Origin: Sulfurovum sp. | GTDB taxonomy: Bacteria > Campylobacterota > Campylobacteria > Campylobacterales > Sulfurovaceae | NCBI GenBank assembly: GCA_023955225.1 | Contig: JAGSGJ010000001.1 | Coordinates: 20,808-84,807, forward strand | Length of the DNA: 64,000 nt | Reading direction: 5' to 3' | In this document: positions 54,665 to 63,726 of the stretch, one piece after another | Position numbering within the stretch: the stretch's first letter is position 1 | Layout of the letters: each line of letters opens with the position of its first letter | Notes under the pieces: model-generated | The model's database searches: none | The model's input: only the letters and a program-made list of their open reading frames with translations | What the model was told of the DNA's origin: nothing | Position numbers and translations under genes: made by a program

Positions 54665-55135
54665 ATGATAAAAGCAATAATTTTAACTCTTTTTTTGATG
54701 GATACTATGCTGTTTGCTAATGAGCAAACAGCGCATAAACATCTCTCATACGAACTATCACTTCCATTGTTACAAAGCATACATAATGATGCCATTATCC
54801 TTGGTAATGGGAAAAAGTTTTTATACGTGTTTATCGATCCTCTTTGTCCATACTCCCGTAAATTCATTACAATGGTTTCTAAAAATCCTAAGATGCTTTC
54901 AAAATACCAATATCGCATCCTTTTGTATAGTATCCCGCATATGGAATCAACGGAAGTTGTATCTGCAATATATATATCACCCAATCCTGTAGAAACACTG
55001 TTGCAGATTATGGTAGAGGACAAGGTACTTTATGACAAAGGCAATGTAATGACAAAAGCAAAGGTCAATCGGATTGATGCAGTTGCAAAAAAAATAGATG
55101 TATATAAACGCCCGTATATCTTTATTATGAAATGA
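54665..55135 (+). CDS. Periplasmic thioredoxin-fold protein (DsbC/DsbG-like, degenerate active site)
   Basis: 156 residues. Signal peptide MIKAIILTLFLMDTMLFA, then LYVFIDPLCPYSRKFI: the CxxC position reads CPYS, so only one active-site cysteine remains. RPYIFIM near the end is in the position of the cis-Pro loop. It precedes the RND exporter gene by 20 nt and may be expressed from the same promoter. Disulfide isomerase activity is doubtful. Confidence 0.68.
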   Translation: MIKAIILTLFLMDTMLFANEQTAHKHLSYELSLPLLQSIHNDAIILGNGKKFLYVFIDPLCPYSRKFITMVSKNPKMLSKYQYRILLYSIPHMESTEVVSAIYISPNPVETLLQIMVEDKVLYDKGNVMTKAKVNRIDAVAKKIDVYKRPYIFIMK

Positions 55136-55155
55136 CAGGAAAACAGGAAATTTAA

Positions 55156-57273
55156 ATGATGTATTATGATACACCTGATGTGAACCGATATGTGGATGTT
55201 ATTATCAAGTATCGTCTGCAGATCATATCGTTCTATCTGTTGTTAGTTGTTATTATGGGCACAGTGTATACACCGAGATTTCTCTCGTCAGATGCACTAT
55301 TTTGGCTTAAAGATTCCAAACAGTTAGAACAGACACAAGCAAAACAGTTTGAAACACATCATCTGTCCAAACTGATAGTACGTATTGACACCTTCGATGA
55401 AAAAATGCACGAGTCGCTTAAGACACTTCATGATGAGCTCATAGATCTTGAAGGTGTACAGAAAGTCTATTCGTTGTTTAGTAACGACCTTGTTGAGACA
55501 AAAAACAGTGGTGATGACTCAGAAATGCTAACCGTCATTAATGCGGGTGATCTAGATACATTTGGGCTTCGTAAATTACTCAAGGAGTTGCATAATGATT
55601 ATGGTAATGTAGTTGAAGATGAGTATAAAACATTCTATTATTTTATTAGTGGAGAGAAGTTTATTGATATCAGTAATCTCAACATACCAGGTACCTATGA
55701 CTATGATGTAAATGACGGGGAAATTAACTGGTATTTGTTGAGCAGTTACCTTTTGGCAGGTTTACTCATCATAGTTTTTATGTTTCAATTGTTGTTCAGA
55801 AGCAATGTGGCATTTTTTAGTGCACTGTTGGGCATCACTTTTAGTACAGTGTTGACCTTTACAATTATAGTAATGATTACGGGATTAGAGACAATTCACA
55901 TCAGTATGCTTTTTATTACCATAAGTATTGCCTTGGTCGATTTTTTGTTTTTTTACTACCGTTGGCATGTCTCTCAGTATAAAGTAAATAGACATAATGC
56001 ACTCATCAAAATGTTAAATCGAAGTATGTTACCGGCAATGTGGACATCTATTCTTACTGTGTTGGGTCTTGGCAGTTTGGTTTTTATAGATTCTGATATT
56101 ATTAGACTGTTGAGTCTTAGTATGATTCTCTCTTCCGTGATAGGGTATCTTTTAAACCTGACTTTTTTACCCGCACTTTTAAGTTATTTTGAAATTGAAC
56201 ATGCACATGTACCTTATGTAAAGTTAGGATACATACTTACTTTTAGAGAACTTCGTTATAACAAAAAGTTTCTTTTGGGTTTTTTAGGATTTACATATAT
56301 ACTCTTAGCTTTTGCAGCCTATTTAATCTATGGTGAAAGTAACAGTTTCTTTAAACTTAATGTTAAAAATGAACAAATAGAACTTAAAATTCCATACAAC
56401 CAAATAGACCTTCCTTTTGTGCACTCTATAGAAAAATTTACGGAAGCTTTAGAAGAACGATTTGAAGATGATATAGAAGATGTTGTCTCTTTATCGACTA
56501 TTGTCAATAGTCTCAATAATTCAAATACTCAAACAGAGGTACTGGATGAAGAGGCCTTGTCACAAGCACTCTTTTATATGGATTTGTATGGATTAAGTGA
56601 GAAATATTTTGATGAAAGTGCTATTAATATTGTGATTAACCTTTCGGATATCAATAAAGTTGAACTTATCGAGTGGTTGTTGCATTATAAGGGAATTGAA
56701 CTCTATTTTATCGATAGTGCCACATTGATAGGGAGTGCAAAATATAATCAAACCGTTTTACTTACAAGTTCATTGTTTTTTGCATTGTTGATCATCGGGC
56801 TTATTACAGGATGGATCTTTCACTCGAAGGCCATGGTTCTTGTGGGGTTTACTGTCAATGCAATTCCTATTGTATGGTTTGGGATGATTGTAAACTTTTT
56901 AGCTATTCCTCTTAGCCTTGAGATGCTCATTGCTATGACTATCTCACTAGGTCTCGCATCGGATGCAACCATTCATTTTGCATTTAAATATTTCAGGTTT
57001 CGCTATTTTGGTCGTACGCGGAAGCATGCACTTGAGAAAATGTATTTTTATTCGGGTATTCCAGTGATTATCGGTTCAGTCATACTCATAACGGTTTTTT
57101 TAATGTTGTATTTTACACAGATACACTCTTTAGAACTCATTGGGCTCTATAGCGCCAGTTTGATTTTATTGTCATTGTTGACAGACTTGTTTGTTTTGCC
57201 TGTAATGCTATTGCTCATAGATAAGTTTCAAGTGAAGTGGGAAAAACTCTCTTGTCCCTATCCTTATAATTGA
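55156..57273 (+). CDS. MMPL/RND-family transporter
   Basis: 705 residues with ten or more transmembrane helices, two periplasmic loops (about 40-190 and 405-540) and the conserved central part LFITISIALVDFLFFYYRWH and MLIAMTISLGLASDATIHF, which contain acidic residues in TM4/TM10 that power proton-coupled transport. Homologues export lipids or hydrophobic compounds. No membrane-fusion partner is adjacent. AGGAAATTTAA precedes the ATG. Confidence 0.85.
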   Translation: MMYYDTPDVNRYVDVIIKYRLQIISFYLLLVVIMGTVYTPRFLSSDALFWLKDSKQLEQTQAKQFETHHLSKLIVRIDTFDEKMHESLKTLHDELIDLEGVQKVYSLFSNDLVETKNSGDDSEMLTVINAGDLDTFGLRKLLKELHNDYGNVVEDEYKTFYYFISGEKFIDISNLNIPGTYDYDVNDGEINWYLLSSYLLAGLLIIVFMFQLLFRSNVAFFSALLGITFSTVLTFTIIVMITGLETIHISMLFITISIALVDFLFFYYRWHVSQYKVNRHNALIKMLNRSMLPAMWTSILTVLGLGSLVFIDSDIIRLLSLSMILSSVIGYLLNLTFLPALLSYFEIEHAHVPYVKLGYILTFRELRYNKKFLLGFLGFTYILLAFAAYLIYGESNSFFKLNVKNEQIELKIPYNQIDLPFVHSIEKFTEALEERFEDDIEDVVSLSTIVNSLNNSNTQTEVLDEEALSQALFYMDLYGLSEKYFDESAINIVINLSDINKVELIEWLLHYKGIELYFIDSATLIGSAKYNQTVLLTSSLFFALLIIGLITGWIFHSKAMVLVGFTVNAIPIVWFGMIVNFLAIPLSLEMLIAMTISLGLASDATIHFAFKYFRFRYFGRTRKHALEKMYFYSGIPVIIGSVILITVFLMLYFTQIHSLELIGLYSASLILLSLLTDLFVLPVMLLLIDKFQVKWEKLSCPYPYN

Positions 57274-57364
57274 GGATATCTAGTCCTAGGTTTAGTGAAC
57301 ATTAAGCTCGAAGATAGTTTAAAAGAGGGGGGAAATGAAGCAAATAGTTTTAAAATGGCAGAAA

Positions 57365-57811
57365 TTAAAGTATATCTCTCAACACCATAGCGTAGTGAAG
57401 GACTATAAGGTTCAAAAGAAAAATCCCCATAGATGAACCTTTTGATAAGAGACGCTGTAGAGGTGTTTTTACTTTATGCAAAGTCAACATAGAAATGGTC
57501 ATATGGATCACGGTAAGTACTACGATAACAGCAACTATGTTAAGTTTGATACGTAATGCATCTATCACTTCATTTGATAAGTTTGAAAAGAGTATATCTA
57601 ACAAGCCATTATTGGCTATCATCGTGTAACCTGTAATAAGCAAGATGATCAGTGCCGCCGTCTCAAAATAACCATAGATAGGACCTATACGTGGATACAC
57701 GGCATCCTGATCTTCTTTTTTTCTAAGACTAACACCCAGTAAAAACATGAAAAATGCCCCACCTATCCATGCGATGGCAGCAACAAGATGTAAGTGTATC
57801 GCCCAGCCCAC
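57365..57811 (-). CDS. CopD-like four-helix membrane protein
   Basis: 148 residues starting at GTG 57811, which overlaps the stop of the preceding gene (TAGTG) and has AAGGA upstream. Four hydrophobic helices with HLHLVAAIAWIGGAFFMF and VIHMTISM, with His residues near the first and third helices, resemble CopD/DUF2214-type proteins that may bind heme or copper. Confidence 0.65.
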   Translation of the reverse strand: MGWAIHLHLVAAIAWIGGAFFMFLLGVSLRKKEDQDAVYPRIGPIYGYFETAALIILLITGYTMIANNGLLDILFSNLSNEVIDALRIKLNIVAVIVVLTVIHMTISMLTLHKVKTPLQRLLSKGSSMGIFLLNLIVLHYAMVLRDIL

Positions 57812-58167
57812 TACTTTCCTTCTTCTTTGTTATGGTGTCCTAAAGAACAATGTTCTTTAGCATTGTCAGCATCTAGTAAGAGTAGTTCGTTTGGCTTGAT
57901 ACGGTTCCATATGTCTGCTTCTTGTACCAAATAGACCTCTACACCCATATCTAAAAGTGTTAAGAATGTTTTATATCCCAATTCTTTGACATAGAGAGTA
58001 TCAATGTTCAACGTTTTGAAATACTCAAAAAATTCTGGTGATTTTGATGTTTTGTGGGGGTTCTCCTGTACAATGATCTGTCCTTCATCCAGAAAAGCAA
58101 AAGAGTGCGCTTTTCTAAAACGATGGGCAATGGTTTTTTTATCTTCTTCTACAGGAATGAGTGTCAT
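57811..58167 (-). CDS. NifX/NifB-like dinitrogenase cofactor-binding domain protein
   Basis: 118 residues. The arrangement IAHRFRKAHSFAFLDEG, IDTLYVKELGYKTFLTLLDMGVEVYLV resembles the NifX/NafY small metal-cluster domain (RNase H-like fold), with a His-rich end CSLGHHNKEE. No nitrogenase genes are nearby. Start overlaps the stop codon of lepA (TAATG), so the genes are coupled. Confidence 0.6.
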   Translation of the reverse strand: MTLIPVEEDKKTIAHRFRKAHSFAFLDEGQIIVQENPHKTSKSPEFFEYFKTLNIDTLYVKELGYKTFLTLLDMGVEVYLVQEADIWNRIKPNELLLLDADNAKEHCSLGHHNKEEGK

Positions 58168-59978
58168 TAGCTGTCCAACTTCAGTACAGCCATAAATGCT
58201 TCTTGCGGTACCTCTACACTACCTATGGACTTCATACGTTTCTTACCTGCTTTTTGTTTCTCTAAAAGTTTTCTTTTACGGGTAATGTCTCCACCATAAC
58301 ATTTTGCCGTCACGTTTTTACCCATAGACTTTACGTTGGAACGAGCGATAACATTATTTCCTATACTTGCCTGAATAGCCACTTCAAAAAGTTGTCTTGG
58401 TATAAGCTCTTTCAGTTGTGCAACAAAAGCAAGTCCACGTGTTCTAGCTTTATCTTCAGGGACAATGATAGACAGGGAATCTACAACTTCTCCAGCAACT
58501 TTAATATCAAGCTTCACAAGGTTACCCTCTCTAAACTCAATAGGTTCATAGTCAAAACTCGCATACCCTTTGGTCATGGACTTTAGTTTATCGTAAAAAT
58601 CCAATACGATCTCATTCATAGGGATGTCATACTCCATGAGTACACGTGTTGCATTAAGATAATCCATCTTAATCTGAATCCCACGGCGGTCATTAAGTAA
58701 TTTAATAAGATTCCCTACATACTCTTGTGGAGTCAAGATAGTCGCTTTTACATACGGCTCATAAATCGTGTCTATCTTCTGCGGTTCAGGAAGTTCACTT
58801 GGGTTTTGTATCTCTATCTCATCCCCATTTGTCAATTTTATTTTATAGACAACAGTAGGTGCAGTAGCAATAAGTTCTAGGTTAAATTCACGCTCTAAAC
58901 GTTCTTTAACTACTTCCATATGAAGCATTCCTAGGAAGCCTGTTCTAAAACCAGACCCCAATGCCATAGAACTTTCAGGCTCAAAACTCAACGAAGAATC
59001 GTTGAGTTGGAGTTTATTCAGTGCGTCACGCAGATCTTCAAACTTATCGGTCTCTATAGGGTAGATACCTGCAAAGACAAAAGGTTTAGCCGGTTCAAAA
59101 CCATGGATGCTTTCTGCCGTAGGGTTTTTAGCATCTGTGATGGTGTCTCCAACTTGAAGGTCACCTGCTGTCTTAAGTCCCATGACCACGATACCTATCT
59201 CGCCTGTACGTATCTCATCAGTTTGTATGTTTGCTATGGGATTTGGGTACATCATACTGAGAACCTGATGCTCATCTTTTGTTCCCATTATTTTAACTAT
59301 CTGCCCTTTTTTGATACTTCCTTCAAAAACACGAACCAATGCAAGTGCTCCCATATAGTTGTCAAACCAAGAGTCATAAATAAGTGCCTTTACTGGTGCA
59401 TTTTCATCACCTGTGGGTGCAGGAACACGGTCTACTATAGAATCAATAAGGTCTTTAACCCCTACTCCCGTTTTAGCTGAAACAAGGTTATGTTCAGTAG
59501 CATCTATGCCTATAGCTTCTTCAAGCTCAGTAAGTACTCTGTCCGGATCGGATGCCGGTAAGTCTATCTTGTTTACAACAGGTAAAAGTTCCAAGTTGTT
59601 TTCGATAGCAATATAAACATTAGCTATGGTTTGAGCCTCTACTCCCTGTGCTGCATCTACAATGAGTAAAGCACCCTCCGAAGAAGCCAAAGAACGGCTT
59701 ACTTCATAAGAAAAATCAACGTGACCCGGAGTGTCTATAAGGTTAAGAATGTAGTGTTCTCCATCTTTGACATAGTCAAGACGTACGGATTGTGCCTTAA
59801 TCGTAATACCACGCTCTTTTTCGATGTCCATGGTATCCATGACCTGTGCAGACATTTGTCTGTCTGTTACTGCACCACACTCTTGGATGATACGGTCAGC
59901 CAATGTTGACTTCCCATGATCGATATGCGCGATAATTGAAAAATTACGTATGCGTGATTGAGGTATTGGCTTAGCCAT
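58167..59978 (-). CDS. lepA: Elongation factor 4 (LepA), ribosome back-translocase
   Basis: 603 residues, full length. G1 in AHIDHGKSTLADRII, G2 with KERGITIKAQ, G3 in DTPGHVDFSYEVSR, G4 VNKIDLP, and the LepA-specific C-terminus MKSIGSVEVPQEAFMAVLK. The GTPase acts on stalled ribosomes. It lies 24 nt after prs and couples to the NifX-like gene. Confidence 0.97.
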   Translation of the reverse strand: MAKPIPQSRIRNFSIIAHIDHGKSTLADRIIQECGAVTDRQMSAQVMDTMDIEKERGITIKAQSVRLDYVKDGEHYILNLIDTPGHVDFSYEVSRSLASSEGALLIVDAAQGVEAQTIANVYIAIENNLELLPVVNKIDLPASDPDRVLTELEEAIGIDATEHNLVSAKTGVGVKDLIDSIVDRVPAPTGDENAPVKALIYDSWFDNYMGALALVRVFEGSIKKGQIVKIMGTKDEHQVLSMMYPNPIANIQTDEIRTGEIGIVVMGLKTAGDLQVGDTITDAKNPTAESIHGFEPAKPFVFAGIYPIETDKFEDLRDALNKLQLNDSSLSFEPESSMALGSGFRTGFLGMLHMEVVKERLEREFNLELIATAPTVVYKIKLTNGDEIEIQNPSELPEPQKIDTIYEPYVKATILTPQEYVGNLIKLLNDRRGIQIKMDYLNATRVLMEYDIPMNEIVLDFYDKLKSMTKGYASFDYEPIEFREGNLVKLDIKVAGEVVDSLSIIVPEDKARTRGLAFVAQLKELIPRQLFEVAIQASIGNNVIARSNVKSMGKNVTAKCYGGDITRKRKLLEKQKAGKKRMKSIGSVEVPQEAFMAVLKLDS

Positions 59979-60002
59979 TAAATTCCTTGTATTTCTTACT
60001 TA

Positions 60003-60938
60003 CTAGTTTGTTTCAAATAAAGAGTTTACACTCTCGTTGTTATGTACTCTTCGGATGACTTCACCCAACATAGATGCTGTTGAAAGCATTTTGATCTTCT
60101 TAGATGCTTTTGTCATAGGAATGGTATTTGCAACCACAAGTTCATCAAGGTCACCCTCTTCTATACGCTCATATGCTGGACCAGAAAGTACCGGGTGTGT
60201 ACAACATGCCATTACCGATGTAGCGCCAAGTTTTTTAAGTGCAGATGCAGCTTTAACCATCGTTCCTGCAGTATCTACCATATCATCAATAAGAATAATA
60301 TCTTTACCTTTTACATCACCAATGATATTCATTACTTCACTCTCATTGGCTTTTTCACGTCTCTTATCAACGATAACCATGTCTAGACCCAGTTTATTGG
60401 CAAAGTATCTTGCTCTTGCCACACCACCTATATCTGGAGAAGCTATGACAGGGTTTTTAAAGTTTTTTGCTTTAATATAGTCCATAAATAAAATAGCACC
60501 ATACAAGTTATCTACAGGGATGTCAAAGAATCCTTGTATCTGAGAAGCATGAAGATCCACAGTAACCATACGAGTGATACCGGCAGTTTCCATAAGGTTT
60601 GCTACAAGCTTCGCTGTAATAGGTACTCTTGGCGCAGCTTTTCTGTCTTGTCTTGCATACCCATAGTAAGGTACAACAGCAGTAATAGATTTTGCAGAAG
60701 AACGCTTCAGTGCATCCGTCATAATAAGAAGTTCCATCAGATTACCATTCGCTGGTGCAGAGGTAGGCTGGATGATAAATACATCTTTACCACGTACAGA
60801 CTCTGCAATTTTTACATTAATTTCACCATCAGAAAAACGGTTAATATTAGCCTTGGAAAGAGGCATTTCCAAGTAAGTTGCTATCTCTTCAGAGAGCTCA
60901 GGGTTTGATGTTCCCGAAAAAATCATATATCCACTCAT
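60003..60938 (-). CDS. prs: Ribose-phosphate pyrophosphokinase
   Basis: 311 residues. Makes PRPP from ribose 5-phosphate and ATP for nucleotide, His and Trp synthesis. Motifs include RFSDGEINVKIAESVRGKDVF, PYYGYARQDRK, the binding loop DIGGVARARYFA and the PRPP loop ILIDDMVDTAGTM. First gene of prs-lepA-nifX-like-copD. Confidence 0.97.
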   Translation of the reverse strand: MSGYMIFSGTSNPELSEEIATYLEMPLSKANINRFSDGEINVKIAESVRGKDVFIIQPTSAPANGNLMELLIMTDALKRSSAKSITAVVPYYGYARQDRKAAPRVPITAKLVANLMETAGITRMVTVDLHASQIQGFFDIPVDNLYGAILFMDYIKAKNFKNPVIASPDIGGVARARYFANKLGLDMVIVDKRREKANESEVMNIIGDVKGKDIILIDDMVDTAGTMVKAASALKKLGATSVMACCTHPVLSGPAYERIEEGDLDELVVANTIPMTKASKKIKMLSTASMLGEVIRRVHNNESVNSLFETN

Positions 60939-61056
60939 AATTGTACCTTTGTGTCTATTTTGTTACGCGTATTCTACACAAAAGTTGATAAAAAGGTGAT
61001 TTAAAGCTCCTCAGTATTACACTAGGAGATACACTAATTAGAACTATGGATATAAA

Positions 61057-61590
61057 TTGATACGAAAAGTTTTTAAAAAAAAGCCCTCTAGTGGCAATAA
61101 AATAGATACATTTTTAGAGAAATACAATTTACCAAAAGCTTATCTGGCTGTAAACAGACGGATGATAACCAGAGGTGTGGGTGTAGGACTTTTTTGGGCT
61201 TTCATACCTATGCCTATGCAAATGCTGGCCGTGATGGCTACCACACCTTTTATGCGTTTCAATGTACCCATAGCGATATCAATGGTTTGGCTCAGTAATC
61301 CTTTTACCATGCCTCCTATGTACTATATGGAATACATTACCGGAAACTTTATCTTGGGACGTGAGGGTATCGAAGATATAGAATTAACTATGGCATGGTT
61401 CAGTGAAAACTTTGATGACATACTTGTCCCGCTCTATGTAGGTACTTCTTTTTACTCCATCGTTGTTACAGCTATCATCTATGTAGTACTTAACAGACTT
61501 TGGGTGAACTCAGTACATAGTGAAAACAAAGAACGTAAGCATAAAAGACGTAAAAAAATCAACAAAACATCTGATACACCAGAAATTTAA
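61057..61590 (+). CDS. DUF2062 domain membrane protein
   Basis: 177 residues starting at TTG 61057; no ATG in frame is available upstream before a stop at 61039. RGVGVGLFWAFIPMPMQMLAV and SNPFTMPPMYYMEYITG are the conserved membrane segments of DUF2062, and the C-terminus is lysine-rich. Function unknown. Confidence 0.8.
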   Translation: MIRKVFKKKPSSGNKIDTFLEKYNLPKAYLAVNRRMITRGVGVGLFWAFIPMPMQMLAVMATTPFMRFNVPIAISMVWLSNPFTMPPMYYMEYITGNFILGREGIEDIELTMAWFSENFDDILVPLYVGTSFYSIVVTAIIYVVLNRLWVNSVHSENKERKHKRRKKINKTSDTPEI

Positions 61591-61640
61591 CACTTACTTA
61601 GACATACCTATGAAATAATTTATCTGTTATAAACGTCTTT

Positions 61641-61669
61641 CGTCCCTAAATTACCCCTTTTTAGGGACG
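61641..61669. repeat. 10-bp perfect palindrome (CGTCCCTAAA)
   Basis: Arms CGTCCCTAAA (61641-61650) and TTTAGGGACG (61660-61669), 9-nt loop, followed by AT. Similar in sequence to the one at 12901-12922 and to CGTCCCTAGG near 53826. It lies between two plus-strand genes and lacks the T-run of a terminator. Confidence 0.55.
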
Positions 61670-61763
61670 ATACTTTACATCGATACGCCACATAGACTTT
61701 CTAATACAGCACATAAACCAATCATTAACCAAACTATCCTATGATAAAACAAAAAAGAATTCA

Positions 61764-63095
61764 ATGATGTATAGAAAATTAACCCTGGCACTCCTTCTTC
61801 TTGGCTCCTTTTCCTCTTTGCATGCGGAGTATATACTCAAAGAAAGTAAGCGCGTAAAAAGTAAAATTGACCGTATGCCCAAAAACAGAGTGGCAGATAT
61901 GAAGCAGATCCCTCAAGACCCCTCTTTCTATGCAGATCAGATCAAACCTTTTTCCAAAAGTAAACAAAAAGAACTCGATAAAAAATTTAATAAAAAATAT
62001 TTTGAACCATGGAGTTTAAATAAGTTGGATATTCCGGAACAAGACTTGGGATGGGAGATCAGATTTATCACTAAAAAACCCATTTATAAGGTAAAAGGTT
62101 CAATGATCTCAGCTTCAGTTTTCACTAAATGGATAGACAATGCTAACTACGACAGCATTGATAGTAAAAAATATAAAGCCATCACTGTTCGTCGTACAAA
62201 TGTCAAAGCATTGCCTACCTCTTCAGCCTTCTTCAGGGACCCTAAAAAAACCGGTGAAGGATTCCCTTTTGACTATAACCAAAACTCTGCACTGCACATA
62301 AATGTACCACTGTATATCTCACATTTTTCTCTAGATAAGCGATGGGCATTTGTGAGAGCGTCTTACTCCTTTGGCTGGGTAAAAACTTCTGATCTGGCAC
62401 TGGTAAACTCTGATTTTATCAAAACGTTTAAAAATGACAACTACGCTATGGTCATCAAAGACAATCTCAGGCTCTATAATGATGATAAAGATATCTCCAT
62501 CGTTAAACTGGGTGCCCTCTTTCCCATCTCTGAAGATCAACACTACCTCATAGCTTCACGCGACGCTAAAGGCAGAGCACACATTCAAAAAGTAAACGTA
62601 AGTAATGCAGATATTATTGCCAAGAAACCGCTACCTTTCACCACTAAAAACGTAGGAATGTTGGCAAAAGAGTTTTATGGTGAGCCTTATGGTTGGGGTG
62701 GTAGTTATGAGTGTCGTGACTGTTCTGCAACAACCAGAGACTTTTTAGGGGCATTTGGCATCTTCTTACGTCGCAACTCCAGTAAACAGGCTGAAGATGG
62801 AGACAACATATCGATAGCTGGTCTTCCTAAAGCCAAAAAAAAGAAAAAGATCATCAAAGATGCTGAGCCTTTCCGTTCACTGCTTTATGTTCCCGGACAT
62901 ATCGTCCTCTACTTAGGTGAGTATAAAGGTGAGCCTGTCATTATGCATACTTACTGGGGTATACGTAAAAAAGACACTACAAAGATCATTACAGCACGTA
63001 CGATTATTTCATCGACAGAACCAGGTAAAGAACGTGCAGATGTGAGAGAGAAAAGTAAGTTAATTAACACACTTAAAACGATAGTCAATTTTTAA
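61764..63095 (+). CDS. SH3-domain NlpC/P60 (C40) peptidoglycan peptidase
   Basis: 443 residues with a signal peptide (MMYRKLTLALLLLGSFSSLHA). An N-terminal NlpC/P60-associated region and SH3b-like segments (about 130-240) precede the catalytic domain: YGWGGSYECRDCSATTRDF (Cys nucleophile in DCS), the His in PGHIVLYLG and a third residue in MHTYWGI. It cleaves stem peptides in the periplasm. Confidence 0.88.
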   Translation: MMYRKLTLALLLLGSFSSLHAEYILKESKRVKSKIDRMPKNRVADMKQIPQDPSFYADQIKPFSKSKQKELDKKFNKKYFEPWSLNKLDIPEQDLGWEIRFITKKPIYKVKGSMISASVFTKWIDNANYDSIDSKKYKAITVRRTNVKALPTSSAFFRDPKKTGEGFPFDYNQNSALHINVPLYISHFSLDKRWAFVRASYSFGWVKTSDLALVNSDFIKTFKNDNYAMVIKDNLRLYNDDKDISIVKLGALFPISEDQHYLIASRDAKGRAHIQKVNVSNADIIAKKPLPFTTKNVGMLAKEFYGEPYGWGGSYECRDCSATTRDFLGAFGIFLRRNSSKQAEDGDNISIAGLPKAKKKKKIIKDAEPFRSLLYVPGHIVLYLGEYKGEPVIMHTYWGIRKKDTTKIITARTIISSTEPGKERADVREKSKLINTLKTIVNF

Positions 63096-63119
63096 CGCAT
63101 ATTTAGATAGAATCTAAGC

Positions 63120-63725
63120 ATGAAAATAAAAGAAAAAATAAAAATATTTACAACCACCATCACTGCAGGTACACACAAAGGTAAAAAGATAGAAATACCG
63201 GATATCTTCACAACACGTAGTTCAAAAGGTATTTTAAAAGAATCACTTTTTAATACTTTACAATTTGATATCATTGACAAGAACTTTGTTGAAGTCTTTG
63301 CCGGTTCCGGGTCCATAGGACTAGAAGCACTGAGCCGTGGAGCAGGAGAATGTTATTTTATGGAGTACAACAAAACAGCTTTTCGTTGCCTCGAAAGCAA
63401 TGTTAAACGTGTAGATCCTTCTAAGTGCCATCTTTTTTATGGTGACAGTTTTGAAAAATTTTCCACTGTCTATCAAATGCTGAAAAAAAGCAATGAAAAA
63501 ACCTATTTCTATTTCGACCCTCCATTTTCTACTCGTGATGGTATGGATGACGTATACGATAAAACCATCACACTAATAGAAGGCATCGAGCCTGAGGTAT
63601 GTGAAATGGTCATCGTCGAACATATGACAAATCTTGATATGCCAAAAGAGATAGGTGCTTTAGTGTTGATGAAGCGTAAAAAGTTTGGTCGCAGTACCAT
63701 GACGTATTATAAACCAAAGGACTAA
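63120..63725 (+). CDS. rsmD: 16S rRNA (guanine(966)-N2)-methyltransferase
   Basis: 201 residues. SAM-binding FVEVFAGSGSIGLEALSRGA and catalytic FDPPFSTRDG (DPPF), with TRSSKGILKESLFNTL near the N-terminus matching the TxxxRE-type family motif. Methylates G966 of 16S rRNA during assembly. The NYN-domain gene follows 1 nt later. Confidence 0.93.
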   Translation: MKIKEKIKIFTTTITAGTHKGKKIEIPDIFTTRSSKGILKESLFNTLQFDIIDKNFVEVFAGSGSIGLEALSRGAGECYFMEYNKTAFRCLESNVKRVDPSKCHLFYGDSFEKFSTVYQMLKKSNEKTYFYFDPPFSTRDGMDDVYDKTITLIEGIEPEVCEMVIVEHMTNLDMPKEIGALVLMKRKKFGRSTMTYYKPKD

Positions 63726-63726
63726 T

